From assembly GCF_002407065.1 (NCBI RefSeq), contig NZ_CP023564.1:2356001-2420000 (forward strand): a stretch of 64,000 nt of DNA, given 5' to 3'. The position numbers and the translations under genes are program-made. Origin of the DNA: Brachybacterium ginsengisoli (GTDB lineage Bacteria > Actinomycetota > Actinomycetes > Actinomycetales > Dermabacteraceae). Below, one piece after another: positions 36,841 through 46,618 of this stretch. The notes beneath the pieces were generated by a model that saw only the letters and a list, made by a program, of their open reading frames with translations, made no database searches and was not told the DNA's origin. Each line of letters begins with the position of its first letter. Position 1 is the stretch's first letter.

Positions 36841-39519
36841 TCAGGAGCCGGCCGGCGGGCGCCCTTCGGCGGCCGAGCGATCCGCGTCCGGGGAGCCCGG
36901 AGTCTCGGCAGCATGCTCCCCCACCACACCGAGCGCGAGACCGTTCCCGTCGGCGGCGGTCGTGACTGCGACAGACTGGCCGTCCTGCACGACGCCGCGC
37001 AGGATCAGCCGCGCCAGGCCGTCCCCGATCTCCTTCTGGACCAGTCGCTTCAGCGGCCGTGCACCGTACAGGGGATCGAAGCCCTCGGCGGCGAGCCAGC
37101 TCGTGGCCTCCTCGGAGACCTCGAGCGTGATGCGGCGCTCCTGCAGCCGCTCCGCGACCTCCTGGACCTGCAGGGTCACGATGCTCGCCAGCTCCTCGCG
37201 GTCCAGCGCATCGAACATGACGATGTCGTCCAGACGGTTGAGGAACTCGGGCTTGAAGGAGGCGCGCACCACCTGCATGACCCGGTCGTGCTTCTCCTTC
37301 TCGGCGAGCATCTGGTCCTGCAGCGCGACGGCTCCGAGGTTCGAGGTGAGGATGAGGATGGTGGAGCGGAAGTCCACCGTCCGCCCCTGGCCGTCGGTGA
37401 GACGGCCGTCGTCGAGAACCTGCAGCAGCACGTCGAACACGTCCTGATGCGCCTTCTCGATCTCGTCGAGCAGCACCACCGAATACGGCCTGCGCCGGAC
37501 GGCCTCGGTGAGCTGGCCGCCCTGGTCGTAGCCCACATAGCCCGGAGGGGCGCCCACCAGGCGCGAGACGGTGTGCTTCTCCCCGTACTCCGACATGTCG
37601 ATGCGGATCATCGCCCGCTCGTCGTCGAAGAGGAACTCCGCCAGGGCCTTGGCGAGCTCGGTCTTGCCCACGCCCGTGGGTCCCAGGAACAGGAACGAGC
37701 CGGTGGGACGGTGCGGATCCGAGATCCCCGCCCGGGCCCGGCGCACGGCGTCCGAGACCTCGGCGACAGCGCGCTCCTGCCCGATCAGGCGGTGCCCGAT
37801 GATCTCCTCCATCTGCAGGAGCTTCTCCGTCTCGCCCTGCAGGAGCCGCCCTGCGGGGATGCCGGTCCAGGCCTCGACGACCTCGGCGATGTCATCGGGG
37901 CCCACGTGATCGGCGACCATCGGCCGCTGCTGCTCGCCCTGCCCGCCGGACTCCTGCTCCTCGGCATCGCGCAGCTGCTCCTTGAGCGAGGGGATGTCGC
38001 CGTAGAGGATCTTCGAGGCGGCGGTGAGGTCCCCCTCGCGCTGGGCGCGGTCGGCCTGCATGCGCAGCTGCTCCAGCTGGGCCTTGAGATCGCCGACGAG
38101 GTTCAGTCCCGCCTTCTCCCGCTCCCAGCGGGCGGAGAGCTCGTCCATCTGCTCGGTGCGGTCGGCGAGCTGGCTGCGCACCGACTCCAGCTGGGCCAGG
38201 CTCCCCGGGTCCTCGCTGCCGGCGAGCGCGAGTTCCTCCATCTTTAGCCGGTCCACCTGACGGCGCAGGATGTCCAGCTGCTCGGGCGAGGAGTCCAGCT
38301 CCATGCGCTGGCGGGAGGCCGCCTCGTCGACCAGGTCGATGGCCTTGTCCGGGAGCTGACGACCCGAGATGTAGCGGGCGGAGAGCGCGGCGGCCGCGAC
38401 CAGGGCGGCGTCCGTGATGGTGACCTTGTGGTGCGCCTCGTACTTGTCCTTGAGACCGCGCAGGATCGTCACCGTGTCCTCGACGCTCGGCTCCCCCACC
38501 AGCACCTGCTGGAAGCGGCGCTCGAGCGCGGGGTCCTTCTCGATGTTCTCGCGGTACTCGTCCAGCGTGGTCGCGCCGACCATCCGCAGCTCCCCGCGGG
38601 CGAGCATGGGCTTGAGCATGTTGCCGGCGTCCATCGAGCCGTCCCCGGAGCCTCCGGCGCCGACCATCGTGTGGAGCTCGTCGATGAAGGTGATGATCTG
38701 CCCGTTGCTGGTGCGGATCTCGTCGAGCACGGCCTTCATCCGCTCCTCGAACTCGCCGCGGTACTTGGAGCCGGCGACCATGGAGGAGAGGTCGAGGGAG
38801 ACCAGCCGCTTGCCGCGCAGGGAGTCCGGGACGTCGCCGGCGACGATGCGCTGGGCCAGCCCCTCGACCACCGCGGTCTTGCCCACTCCGGGCTCCCCGA
38901 TGAGGACGGGGTTGTTCTTGGTGCGCCGCGAGAGCACCTGCACCACGCGGCGGATCTCGGCGTCACGGCCGATCACCGGGTCCAGCCCGCCCTCGCGGGC
39001 GAGCTCGGTGAGATCCACGCCGAACTTCTCGAGGCTCTGGAAGGTGCCCTCGGGGTGCTGGGAGTCCATCTGGTTCATGCGGTCATCTCCTGTGGTCAGT
39101 TCCATCACGGCATCGCGAAGGGCCTTCGGGGTCGCGCCGACGGCGGCGAGCAGCCGGGAGGCCGGGTCCCTGCCGAGCGCGATGCCGATGATCAGGTGCT
39201 CGGTGGACAGGTAGGTGCGGTGGGCGGCGTCGGCCTCGCGGCGGGCCGCCTCGAGCGCGTCATAGCCGGTGCCGACGAAGGTGGGCGAGGATCCGCCGCT
39301 CACCCGAGGCAGGGCGTCGACGGCCTGCTCGCTGCGGCGGACCACGTCGGAGGGGTCAGCGCCGACGGCCTCGAGGGCGGCACGGCCGATGCCGTCGGCC
39401 TGGCCGGCCAGCGCCCACAGCAGATGGAGGGAGCTGATCTGTGCGTTGCCGAGCTCGACAGCCCGCTCCGCCGCGGCGGTGACGGCCTCCTGCGACCGGG
39501 TGGTGAACTGGAACTCCAC
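36841..39519 (-). CDS. clpB: ATP-dependent chaperone ClpB
   Basis: Hexameric disaggregase working with DnaK. 892 aa: N-terminal Clp repeat domain (1-145), first AAA module with Walker A GEPGVGKT (208-215), the coiled-coil M domain (about 410-530, Glu/Arg/Gln-rich, the ClpB mark absent from ClpA/ClpC), second AAA module with GPTGVGKT near 611-618, LLDEIEKAH and a C-terminal domain with [17 protein letters not shown]. The tail has a Pro/Ala/Asp-rich extension. GTG start 39519 after AGGAGAGGAG. A HAIR operator lies 76-94 bp upstream, so HspR repression and heat induction are expected. Confidence 0.96.
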   Translation of the reverse strand: MEFQFTTRSQEAVTAAAERAVELGNAQISSLHLLWALAGQADGIGRAALEAVGADPSDVVRRSEQAVDALPRVSGGSSPTFVGTGYDALEAARREADAAHRTYLSTEHLIIGIALGRDPASRLLAAVGATPKALRDAVMELTTGDDRMNQMDSQHPEGTFQSLEKFGVDLTELAREGGLDPVIGRDAEIRRVVQVLSRRTKNNPVLIGEPGVGKTAVVEGLAQRIVAGDVPDSLRGKRLVSLDLSSMVAGSKYRGEFEERMKAVLDEIRTSNGQIITFIDELHTMVGAGGSGDGSMDAGNMLKPMLARGELRMVGATTLDEYRENIEKDPALERRFQQVLVGEPSVEDTVTILRGLKDKYEAHHKVTITDAALVAAAALSARYISGRQLPDKAIDLVDEAASRQRMELDSSPEQLDILRRQVDRLKMEELALAGSEDPGSLAQLESVRSQLADRTEQMDELSARWEREKAGLNLVGDLKAQLEQLRMQADRAQREGDLTAASKILYGDIPSLKEQLRDAEEQESGGQGEQQRPMVADHVGPDDIAEVVEAWTGIPAGRLLQGETEKLLQMEEIIGHRLIGQERAVAEVSDAVRRARAGISDPHRPTGSFLFLGPTGVGKTELAKALAEFLFDDERAMIRIDMSEYGEKHTVSRLVGAPPGYVGYDQGGQLTEAVRRRPYSVVLLDEIEKAHQDVFDVLLQVLDDGRLTDGQGRTVDFRSTILILTSNLGAVALQDQMLAEKEKHDRVMQVVRASFKPEFLNRLDDIVMFDALDREELASIVTLQVQEVAERLQERRITLEVSEEATSWLAAEGFDPLYGARPLKRLVQKEIGDGLARLILRGVVQDGQSVAVTTAADGNGLALGVVGEHAAETPGSPDADRSAAEGRPPAGS

Positions 39520-39594
39520 GGGGCTCCTCTCCTGGGTCCTCGGTGCTCGTGGGCAGGGATGCCACGACGTCTGATCTGAGCAACGTCAAGCAAG

Positions 39595-39613
39595 TTGAGT
39601 CTATTCCGCTCAA
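39595..39613. promoter_or_regulatory. HAIR operator (HspR-binding inverted repeat) of clpB
   Basis: TTGAG-N9-CTCAA (39595-39599 and 39609-39613), matching the HspR consensus CTTGAGT-N7-ACTCAAG in both five-base cores. Placed 76-94 bp before the clpB start, with TTGACG (minus strand) between it and the gene as a possible -35. hspR itself is not in the window. Confidence 0.8.
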
Positions 39614-39811
39614 AGTCGAACAGGTCGGGTCCCGGAGCTGGCTGCGGCCGCCCGCCCCGACGGCTCCATGATCCGATATCCCCCGCTCGGCCGGGAGCGG
39701 AGCGCCCGCCTGTAGCATCGCACTGGCACGGTGGATCGGCGTCCAGGGGAACCGAGGCCGGCCCCGTGCCCGCACCTCCTCGTCCCTGAAGTCGCCGAAA
39801 CAGAGGCTCTG

Positions 39812-41197
39812 ATGACTCAGCCCCCACCGCCCCGGAACGGCCAGTACATGCCCAACGGCCGCCCGCGCCCCGGAGCGCCCGCCGCCGCGCCCGGCGCCCC
39901 GTCGTTCCAGTCGCAGCCGCGCTACATCGACTACGGCAACCCTCGCGCGTACGACACCTCGGTGCGCCCCGCCTCCGGGCTCACCGCGGCCCGCTTCGCC
40001 CCGGCCCAGATCCAGCGCCCCGATCAGGCCCAGCCGCAGTCGGCGTGGTCCACGCAGACCCGCCGGGTGCAGGAGGTCGCGCAGACCGCCGCCAAGGCGC
40101 CGGCGGTGAGCATCCTGGTGTGGCTCGCGCTGGTGGTGCTCGGCCTGCTCGTGCTGCTCGTGCTGGGCTACTTCTTCCTCGAGTTCGTCCTGACGGCGAG
40201 CTCGAGCCCTGCGTGGTGGCCGGTGACCGCCTTCCTCGCCGGTCTCTCGCTGCTCGTCATCGCAGGGATCATGATCCTGGCCGATCGCTGGGATCCCCAG
40301 CCGCTGCCCCTGCTCATCATCGCGGTGTTCTGGGGAGCCGCGATCGCCGCCGGGGTCAGCTATGTCCTGAACACCCTGAACGGCCTCCTGGTCTACCTGG
40401 CCACCGGCAGCGAGCAGGCGGCGGAGTTCGCCGGCCCGGTGATCAGCGCGCCCCTGGTCGAGGAGACCACCAAGGGCCTCGGACTGCTGCTCCTGCTGCT
40501 GCTGGCCCGCCGCTACTTCAACGGCCCGATGGACGGCCTGATCTACGGCGCGCTGCTGGGCGGAGGCTTCGCCTTCACCGAGAACATCATCTACTACACG
40601 CGCGGTCTCGAAGGTGCCGGTGCCGCGGGCGTCCTGGTGAGCTTCTTCTTCCGCGGGGTGCTGGGCATCTTCGGCCACGCGATCTACACCGCGACGACGG
40701 GCATCATCGTCGGCTTCGTGGTGCGCAAGTGGGGCAGCATCATGGGCTTCCTGGTGTTCCTGCCCGCGCTGATCCCCGGGATGCTGATGCACGCGGCGTG
40801 GAACCTCTCGGCCACGCTCGACGTCCCGCTCCTCCTCATGTACGGCGGTCAGGGTCTCCTCGTGCTGCTGGCGATGGTCGTGCTCGGCGTGCTGATCTGG
40901 GACGAGTCCCGACTGACCCGGGTGCGCCTGGGCGACTACGCGAACCAGGGCTGGCTCACCCATGAGGAGGTGGACATGCTCGCCACCTGGAAGGGTCGGC
41001 GCGAGGGCAAGCGCTGGGCCGGGCAGATCGGCGCGAAGCCCGTGATGAAGAGATTCATCCGGGAGAGCGCCGACCTCGCCTCGATCCGTCAGCGGCTGCT
41101 GGCCGACGGCGCGAACCCGAAGGTGGTCGCGACCGAGCAGAACCTCCTCCAGCGCCTCACCGCGAATCGTCAGGAGCTGCTGGCCCACGCGCGCTGA
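39812..41197 (+). CDS. PrsW-family intramembrane metalloprotease
   Basis: 461 aa. Residues 1-110 are a proline-rich, disordered cytoplasmic tail (TQPPPPRNGQYMPNG); about eight transmembrane helices follow. The putative active-site motifs of the PrsW/CAAX-protease superfamily are LVEETTKG, GFAFTENIIYY and FGHAIYTATTG (Glu pair, Glu-Asn, His). The C-terminal 110 residues are soluble and charged. PrsW cleaves an anti-sigma factor in Bacillus; the target here is unknown. ATG 39812 has AGAGG upstream; a TAGCAT -10 at 39713 gives a leader of about 85 nt. The rest of the 292-bp clpB/PrsW divergent gap holds only the HAIR site. Confidence 0.88.
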   Translation: MTQPPPPRNGQYMPNGRPRPGAPAAAPGAPSFQSQPRYIDYGNPRAYDTSVRPASGLTAARFAPAQIQRPDQAQPQSAWSTQTRRVQEVAQTAAKAPAVSILVWLALVVLGLLVLLVLGYFFLEFVLTASSSPAWWPVTAFLAGLSLLVIAGIMILADRWDPQPLPLLIIAVFWGAAIAAGVSYVLNTLNGLLVYLATGSEQAAEFAGPVISAPLVEETTKGLGLLLLLLLARRYFNGPMDGLIYGALLGGGFAFTENIIYYTRGLEGAGAAGVLVSFFFRGVLGIFGHAIYTATTGIIVGFVVRKWGSIMGFLVFLPALIPGMLMHAAWNLSATLDVPLLLMYGGQGLLVLLAMVVLGVLIWDESRLTRVRLGDYANQGWLTHEEVDMLATWKGRREGKRWAGQIGAKPVMKRFIRESADLASIRQRLLADGANPKVVATEQNLLQRLTANRQELLAHAR

Positions 41198-41235
41198 CAG
41201 CTCGCCGAGCAATCGGGCGCACCTCACCCGCCGCG

Positions 41236-41277
41236 CACAGGAGAAGGGCCCCGCCGAGGCGGGGCCCTTCTCCTGTG
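41236..41277. terminator. long bidirectional terminator hairpin
   Basis: 19-bp perfect stem (41236-41254 with 41259-41277) and a 4-nt loop, between the convergent PrsW and S4 genes. One of the most stable hairpins in the window. Confidence 0.85.
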
Positions 41278-41318
41278 CCGGGGGAAGGTGACCGAACGAG
41301 CACGGGCTCGATCGGCGC

Positions 41319-41741
41319 TCAGTGCTCGTCGTCCTCGTCGCGCTCCGGCTGCGTGTCCCGTCCCCGCAGCCGATCGAACTGCCGCCGCTCGCGCTTGGTG
41401 GGTCGCCCCATCCCCTTATCGCGCCGTGGCGGCGCCGCGGCCAGCTGGGGTGCGGGCTCGGGGCTGTGGTCCTCGTAGGCCTCCCGGGCGATCGGCGCCC
41501 CCACTCGCGTGGTGAGGATCCTCGTGACGACCACGACCTTCTCGCGGCCCCGCGAGCGCACCCGCAGCTCGTCGCCCACCACGATCTTCTGCGCCGCCTT
41601 GACCGGCTCGCCGTTGCGGCGCACGTGCCCGCCGCGGCAGGCCGCGGTGGCGGCCGAGCGGGTGGGCGTCAGCCGGGCGCTCCACAGCCAGATGTCCAGG
41701 CGGACGGTGCTCGGCCCGACGTCCTGATCGAGGGTGCTCAT
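41319..41741 (-). CDS. S4-domain RNA-binding protein (Hsp15 family)
   Basis: 140 aa. The S4 fold spans about 12-60 (VRLDIWLWSARLTPTRSAAT ... GHVRRNGEPVKAAQKIVVGD), followed by an RNA-contact segment and a highly charged tail (PTKRERRQFDRLRGRD, then an acidic end). Hsp15 (HslR) rescues 50S subunits carrying nascent-chain tRNA; the function here is by homology. Last gene of a four-gene operon; its ATG overlaps the amidase stop (ATGA). Confidence 0.9.
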   Translation of the reverse strand: MSTLDQDVGPSTVRLDIWLWSARLTPTRSAATAACRGGHVRRNGEPVKAAQKIVVGDELRVRSRGREKVVVVTRILTTRVGAPIAREAYEDHSPEPAPQLAAAPPRRDKGMGRPTKRERRQFDRLRGRDTQPERDEDDEH

Positions 41742-43207
41742 GCGGCGCGCGGCGTCCGCACCAGCGGCCACGGGTCGCGGGCCTCGAGCTGGGAGGCCAG
41801 GGCGAGCAGCAGGGCGTCATCCCCATGGCGGCTCGCACCGAGCTGCACGCCGAAAGGCAGCTCCACCCCGTCAACCGCCTCGCGGTGCAGCGGGAGCGCG
41901 ATCGCGGCGGTGCCGAGCATGTTCCAGGTGCTGGTCCACGGGGTGAAGGCGCACTGCGCGGCGAAGTCGGCGGCGCCGTCGGCCAGCTGGAGCTCCTCGG
42001 GGCGTACCGGCGGGCCGGCGAGCGCGGGCGTGATCACCACATCGAACGGTCCGAAGGCCTCCAGGGTGCGCCGGGACAGGCTCTGCACGCCCGAGACGGC
42101 GCGGAGCAGGTCGACCCCGCTGTAGGAGCGACCGCGCTCGCGCAGCCAGCGGGTGAGCTCGAGCAGCTCGCCCTCGCGCTCCTCGGGGATCGGGATGCTC
42201 GCCGCGCCGACGGTCCACAGCGGCATGAACGCGGTCCAGTCCGTGGGAGTGAACGGTGCCGGGATCTCCGTCAGCTCGTGCCCCATCCCGCGCAGCAGCT
42301 CGAGCGCTCGCTCGAGGCCGCGCACGGCCGCCGGGTGCACCTCGGTCTCCGCCGCGAGCGGCTCCCGCAGGACCGCGATCCGCAGAGGCCCCGGCCCCCC
42401 ACCGGGCCGGTCGAGCTGCTCGAGGTACCGGGTGGCGGGAGCGGGAACCGGCACGACGTCGCCGGGGCGCGGGCCGGCGAGGAGGTCGAGCCCGGCGGCG
42501 ACGTCCCGGACGCCGCGGGCCAGGATGCCGTCGGTGACCAGGCCCGGCCCCTCGGTCCCGTACGGCCCCGGGGAGATCACGCCGCGGGAGGGCTTGAGGC
42601 CGACGATGCCGCAGCAGGCGGCCGGAATACGGACCGAGCCGCCGCCGTCGGAGCCGTGGGCGATGGGGACGATGCCGCTGGCAACGGCTGCCGCGGCGCC
42701 GCCGCTGGAGCCGCCGGCGGTGCGGGAGAGGTCCCAGGGCGTGCGGGCAGGGGCACCCGTGGCCGGTTCGGTGTAGCAGGGCAGCCCGAACTCGGGAGTG
42801 CTGGTCTTGCCGATGGTGAGCGTGCCGCCGTCGAGGATCTGCTGGGCGACGCCGTCGGTGACGGACGCGATGTTCCCGGCGAGCACGGTGCTGCCCGCCT
42901 CGAAGGGTGCCCCGGCCACCTGGGTGAGGTCCTTGATCGGCAGCGGGACCCCGAGCAGCGGCAGGGCCTCGCCGAGCTCCGGGAGGCGGTCGGTGCGGCG
43001 GGCGTCCCGGAGCCGGTCCCCGGCGGCGCGGGCCTGCTCGCGGGTGAGGTCCTCGAGCAGGTGGGCGAAGGCCCCCACCTCGGCTCCCGTGGTCCGTGCG
43101 GCATCGAGGGACTGCTCGGCGAGCTCCTCGACCTCGAGCTCCCCGGTGCGCAGCGCGGCGGCGGTCTCCAGGGCGCCCCGTGGCGCCGCGGCGTCGGGAC
43201 CGGTCAT
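41738..43207 (-). CDS. amidase-signature family amidohydrolase
   Basis: 489 aa. The Ser-cisSer-Lys triad is complete: Lys92 (PIKDL), Ser167 (AGGSSGG) and Ser191 (GSDGGGSVRIPA). GatA-like in length, but no gatB or gatC is nearby and the C-terminal half differs, so a catabolic amidase is more likely than amidotransferase subunit A. Third cistron of the operon, with ATGA overlaps on both sides. The substrate is unknown. Confidence 0.88.
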   Translation of the reverse strand: MTGPDAAAPRGALETAAALRTGELEVEELAEQSLDAARTTGAEVGAFAHLLEDLTREQARAAGDRLRDARRTDRLPELGEALPLLGVPLPIKDLTQVAGAPFEAGSTVLAGNIASVTDGVAQQILDGGTLTIGKTSTPEFGLPCYTEPATGAPARTPWDLSRTAGGSSGGAAAAVASGIVPIAHGSDGGGSVRIPAACCGIVGLKPSRGVISPGPYGTEGPGLVTDGILARGVRDVAAGLDLLAGPRPGDVVPVPAPATRYLEQLDRPGGGPGPLRIAVLREPLAAETEVHPAAVRGLERALELLRGMGHELTEIPAPFTPTDWTAFMPLWTVGAASIPIPEEREGELLELTRWLRERGRSYSGVDLLRAVSGVQSLSRRTLEAFGPFDVVITPALAGPPVRPEELQLADGAADFAAQCAFTPWTSTWNMLGTAAIALPLHREAVDGVELPFGVQLGASRHGDDALLLALASQLEARDPWPLVRTPRAA

Positions 43208-43731
43208 CGCCGCTCCCTCCCGCTCGGCGGCAGACCGGCGGACGGTGCGTCCTCCAGAGCGGTGCGCACGTGCACCAGGATCCCCGGGACCGCGTCCTGG
43301 ATCTGCTCCCAGACCGTCTCGAAGTCCTCCTCATCCCCGTACCACGGGTCGCGGATCCCGGTGTCCGGGACGGGGTCCGGGGCGAAGTCCCTCACCATCC
43401 GCAGCGTCTCCTCCGCCCGGGAGGCGCCGAGCACGCGACGCACGGGGCCGGCATGGTCGTGGTCGAGGGCGAGCACGAGATCCGCCTCGAGCAGCTCCGG
43501 GGCACCCATCTGCCGGGCGCGGTGCTCCTCGGGGTCGATGCCGTGGCGGCGCAGCAGCGCCCCGGCGCGGGAGTCGATCGGGTTGCCGATCTCCCACTCC
43601 GAGGTACCGGCGGAGGCCACCTCGACCCGGTCCCCGAGCCCGGCCGTCGTGAGCGCGTCGCGCAGGGCGAACTCGGCCATCGGGGAGCGGCAGATGTTGC
43701 CGGTGCAGATGGTGAGGATGCGATAGGTCAT
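43204..43731 (-). CDS. low-molecular-weight protein-tyrosine phosphatase
   Basis: 175 aa. P-loop C9-TGNIC-R15 followed by S16, and the general acid Asp in IRDPWYGDEEDF near 125. Close to the actinobacterial Wzb/PtpA-like group but with a short C-terminal extension. No tyrosine kinase or polysaccharide genes are adjacent. Second cistron; ATGA overlaps with the acetyltransferase and amidase genes. Confidence 0.92.
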   Translation of the reverse strand: MTYRILTICTGNICRSPMAEFALRDALTTAGLGDRVEVASAGTSEWEIGNPIDSRAGALLRRHGIDPEEHRARQMGAPELLEADLVLALDHDHAGPVRRVLGASRAEETLRMVRDFAPDPVPDTGIRDPWYGDEEDFETVWEQIQDAVPGILVHVRTALEDAPSAGLPPSGRERR

Positions 43732-44096
43732 CGGGCGTCGCCCTCCTGATCCTGCGGGGCGTCCTCCAGCAGGTCCTGGTACTCGGGATGCCGTTCGATC
43801 CAGCCGCGCGCGAACCAGCAGGTGGCGCGCACCGTCATGCCCTGGCCCCGGATGTCGTCGAGGGCGAAGCGCACGATCGCCGAGCCGATCCCGGCACCGG
43901 AACGATCCGGGGCGACGACGGTCGAGCGGAGGTCGCGCACCATCAGCCCGAGGGCCCCGCCCTCGGCGTCCGGCCCGTCGGAGTCCCCGTAGGCGAGGAC
44001 GGCGACGACCACGTCCCCGTCGAGTGCCTCGTAGCGGTCGCGGTCGTCATCGTGGACCAGGCGCACCGCGCCCGGTCCGGCGGAGGTCTCATCCAT
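43728..44096 (-). CDS. GNAT-like acetyltransferase (Acetyltransf_CG type)
   Basis: 122 aa. A compact GCN5-related fold: RYEALDGDVVVAVLAY, the strand ending RSTVVAPDRSGAGIGSAIV (acetyl-CoA loop, R/Q-x-x-G-x-G/A in the form RSGAGIG), then TCWFARGWIERHPEYQDLL, which is characteristic of the small YjdJ-like subgroup. Substrate unknown. First gene of the four-cistron operon. Its start lies only 24 bp from the divergent DUF952 gene. Confidence 0.85.
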   Translation of the reverse strand: MDETSAGPGAVRLVHDDDRDRYEALDGDVVVAVLAYGDSDGPDAEGGALGLMVRDLRSTVVAPDRSGAGIGSAIVRFALDDIRGQGMTVRATCWFARGWIERHPEYQDLLEDAPQDQEGDAR

Positions 44097-44107
44097 GCCG
44101 GTCACGG

Positions 44108-44113
44108 TACACT
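44108..44113 (+). promoter_or_regulatory. -10 box of the DUF952 gene (leaderless)
   Basis: TACACT, then 7 nt, then ATG 44121. The -35 region would have to lie inside the divergent acetyltransferase gene. Confidence 0.5.
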
Positions 44114-44120
44114 GCCGGTC

Positions 44121-44486
44121 ATGCCCGCGCCCCTGATCTGGCACATCACCGAACTATCCGCCTGGGAGGCGGCGGTTCGGGCGGGCTCGTACACCCGCGC
44201 GACCCGCGGCCGAGAGCTCTCCGACGAGGGCTTCATCCACGCCTCCTGGCCCGAACAGGTCTCCAAGGTGGCCAAGCGCATCTACCCGGACCGTCCCGCG
44301 GATCTGGTGATCCTCGAGATCGACGTGGGCCGGGTCGAGGCGGCGGGCATCGCCGTGGACATCGAGGCCGACGTGGACGGCAAGGGCCGCGGCTACCCGC
44401 ACATCAACGGCCCGCTGCCCGTCAGCGCCGTGCTGCGTCTGCGCCGCACCAAGTGGATCGGCCGGGAGTTCGTGGTCGTCGCCTGA
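44121..44486 (+). CDS. DUF952 family protein
   Basis: 121 aa. Typical family features are LIWHITELSAWEAA at the start, RELSDEGFIHASWPEQV, and YPHINGPLPVSAV near the end. The function is unknown; the fold is ADP-ribosyltransferase-like in some proposals. Leaderless start; divergent from the acetyltransferase operon and 79 nt ahead of the TsaC-type gene. Confidence 0.88.
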   Translation: MPAPLIWHITELSAWEAAVRAGSYTRATRGRELSDEGFIHASWPEQVSKVAKRIYPDRPADLVILEIDVGRVEAAGIAVDIEADVDGKGRGYPHINGPLPVSAVLRLRRTKWIGREFVVVA

Positions 44487-44554
44487 GCCGTCGGCCGGGA
44501 TCGCTGCGGCGGTGATCGACTCGGCCGACATCGACGCCCGAGGACCCTCCGACG

Positions 44555-44560
44555 TACCAT
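44555..44560 (+). promoter_or_regulatory. -10 box of the TsaC-type gene (leaderless)
   Basis: TACCAT, then 5 nt, then ATG 44566; no Shine-Dalgarno. Confidence 0.5.
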
Positions 44561-44565
44561 CGGGC

Positions 44566-45201
44566 ATGGCCAGATCACGTCGCTCCGCGAAGTATCTCGA
44601 CATCCACCCGGAGGATCCGCAGCCCCGTCTGATCGAGCAGGCGGTCGCGGTGCTGGAGGACGGCGGGCTGATCGCCTATCCCACGGACTCCTGCTACGCG
44701 CTGGGCTGCGCGCTCGGCAACGCGGAGGGTCTCGAACGGATCCGTCGCATCCGCCAGGTCGGCAGGGACCACCACTTCACCCTGGTGTGCGCCGACTTCG
44801 CGCAGCTGGGACAGTTCGTGCTGGTCTCGAACCCCACCTTCCGCCTGGTGAAGAACTCGACCCCGGGCCCGTACACCTTCATCCTCCCGGCCACGAAGGA
44901 GGTGCCCCGGAAGATGGCCCACCCGAAGAAGAACACCGTCGGAGTGCGGATCCCCGACCATCGGGTGGCGCACGCCCTGGTCGAGGCGCTGGGCGCGCCG
45001 ATCGTCTCCTCCACGCTGCTGCTGCCCGAGCAGGAGGAGCCGCCGACGGAGGGCTGGGTGGTCCAGGACCTGCTCGGCGAGCAGGTCGAGGCGATCATCG
45101 ACTCCGGCGAGGTGGGCACGGAGCCGACGACGGTGGTCGACCTCTCCGCCGGTGACCTGGTGATCGCGCGCGAGGGCGCCGGAGACATCAGCCGCTTCTG
45201 A
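44566..45201 (+). CDS. L-threonylcarbamoyladenylate synthase family (YciO/TsaC/Sua5)
   Basis: 211 aa single YrdC domain. GGLIAYPTDSCYALGCAL (substrate pocket), RDHHFTLVCADF, KNSTPGPYTFILPATKEVPR and GVRIPDH are conserved. YciO-like spelling (KEVPRK, HPKKNTVG) makes the exact role uncertain: t6A37 tRNA precursor synthesis or a YciO paralogue. Lacks the Sua5 C-terminal domain. Leaderless. Confidence 0.85.
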   Translation: MARSRRSAKYLDIHPEDPQPRLIEQAVAVLEDGGLIAYPTDSCYALGCALGNAEGLERIRRIRQVGRDHHFTLVCADFAQLGQFVLVSNPTFRLVKNSTPGPYTFILPATKEVPRKMAHPKKNTVGVRIPDHRVAHALVEALGAPIVSSTLLLPEQEEPPTEGWVVQDLLGEQVEAIIDSGEVGTEPTTVVDLSAGDLVIAREGAGDISRF

Positions 45202-45225
45202 GCGGATGCCCCCGTGGCGCCGGAC

Positions 45226-46503
45226 TCAGGCGGTGCGGAGCCGTTCGCGGGTGCTGAGCACTCCGGAGAAGAGCAGGATGCCCAGCGCGTACAGCGGGAC
45301 CATCCACAGGGCGTAGCGCAGGGTCAGGACGTCGGCGAGGGCGCCGACCAGCGGCGGGGTGACGAAGAAGCCGAGCCGGGCGAACCAGCCCACCACCGTG
45401 ATGCCCACGCCGTGGGGTACGCCGGGCAGCTCGTCGGCGGCACGGAAGGCGGCGGGGAAGAGCGTGGCCACGCCCCAGCCCGCGGCGGCGAATCCGATCA
45501 GCGCCGTGACCGGGGACGGGACCAGCAGCGCGAGGCTCATCCCGGCCATGCCGATCAAGGCCCCGAGACGCGCGGTGGCACGGTCGCCCAGCCGGTCCAC
45601 GACGGCGTCCCCGGTGAAGCGGCCGATGGTCTGGGCCCCCTGCATCGCGACGAAGGCCATGCCGGCGACGAAGGGCGCCACGGCGAAGGTCTCGTTCATG
45701 AACAGGGCGCCCCAGGTGCTGCCGGCGTCCTCCGTGGAGCCGGCGAAGACCAGCACCATGCCGAGTGCGAGCACCAGCGCGAGGGCGCGCAGCCCCATCC
45801 CGGCGATCCGCAGCCCGTGAGGCGCCGCATCAGCCGGGACCTCCCCCGCCGAGGAGGCCGATGCCGCCGCGGTGGGGGCGGGCGCACGCTCGGTGGAGTC
45901 GTGACCGGCGAGCATGAAGCGGAAGGACCCTGCGGCCAGGGTTCCGAAGACGAACAGCCCGACCAGGCCCTGGCACCACAGCGGCAGCCCCAGCTGAGCG
46001 GCCGCCGCGCCGAAGAGGCCGCCGGTGACCGCTCCGAGCGACCACCAGCCGTGATAGCTGTTCATGATCGAACGGCGGTACCGGCGCTCGACCCGCATCC
46101 CGTGCGCGTTCATGGAGATGTCGGTGATCGCATCGGCCGCCGCGGCGACCGCGAGGGAGAGGGCGAGCCACAGCCAGCTGCCGGCGAGGTAGATCAGCAG
46201 ATGGGAGGTCGAGGCGATGATCTGCGCCGCCACCGCGACCCGTGCCGATCCGTAGCCGCCCATCAGCCGCGCCGCGAAGAGCCCGGAGAGGAGCCCGCCG
46301 ATGGGCCCGATGCCGACGGCGAGGCCGAAGACGGCGTTGCTCAGCCCGATCGACTCCACGAGCTCGGGATAGCGCGGCACGATCGCACAGAACGAGGCCC
46401 CGTTGAGGAAGAAGAGCAGCGAGACGGCCCACCGGGCACGACGCAGCTCCATCGGGAGCGCGGGGCGGCCGATGGGCGCGGAGGGCGGGACGTGAGCGTT
46501 CAC
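45226..46503 (-). CDS. major facilitator superfamily transporter
   Basis: 425 aa, about 12 transmembrane helices with a central loop near 215-240 rich in Ala/Ser. Signatures: [20 protein letters not shown] in the first half, [17 protein letters not shown] (loop region typical of the YbjJ/FucP-like group) and [17 protein letters not shown]. Substrate unknown. GTG start 46503. Convergent with the TsaC-type gene (24-bp gap), divergent from deoD. Confidence 0.88.
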   Translation of the reverse strand: MNAHVPPSAPIGRPALPMELRRARWAVSLLFFLNGASFCAIVPRYPELVESIGLSNAVFGLAVGIGPIGGLLSGLFAARLMGGYGSARVAVAAQIIASTSHLLIYLAGSWLWLALSLAVAAAADAITDISMNAHGMRVERRYRRSIMNSYHGWWSLGAVTGGLFGAAAAQLGLPLWCQGLVGLFVFGTLAAGSFRFMLAGHDSTERAPAPTAAASASSAGEVPADAAPHGLRIAGMGLRALALVLALGMVLVFAGSTEDAGSTWGALFMNETFAVAPFVAGMAFVAMQGAQTIGRFTGDAVVDRLGDRATARLGALIGMAGMSLALLVPSPVTALIGFAAAGWGVATLFPAAFRAADELPGVPHGVGITVVGWFARLGFFVTPPLVGALADVLTLRYALWMVPLYALGILLFSGVLSTRERLRTA

Positions 46504-46606
46504 GGGGCACCATTGTGTCCCATCCCCGCCGGGCCGACCACCGCTGCGGGGCCGGCGCCGTCCCCCTCCTCCCCCGCCCGCCGCGCATCATGGCGCCCGC
46601 CCGCCG

Positions 46607-46612
46607 TACCCT
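46607..46612 (+). promoter_or_regulatory. -10 box of deoD (leaderless)
   Basis: TACCCT, then 6 nt, then ATG 46619; no Shine-Dalgarno. Confidence 0.5.
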
Positions 46613-46618
46613 GGCGAC

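Noticed and set aside
41738..43207. gatA of the Asp/Glu-tRNA amidotransferase
   Set aside because: No gatB or gatC neighbour, and operon partners are unrelated; the generic amidase call is safer.
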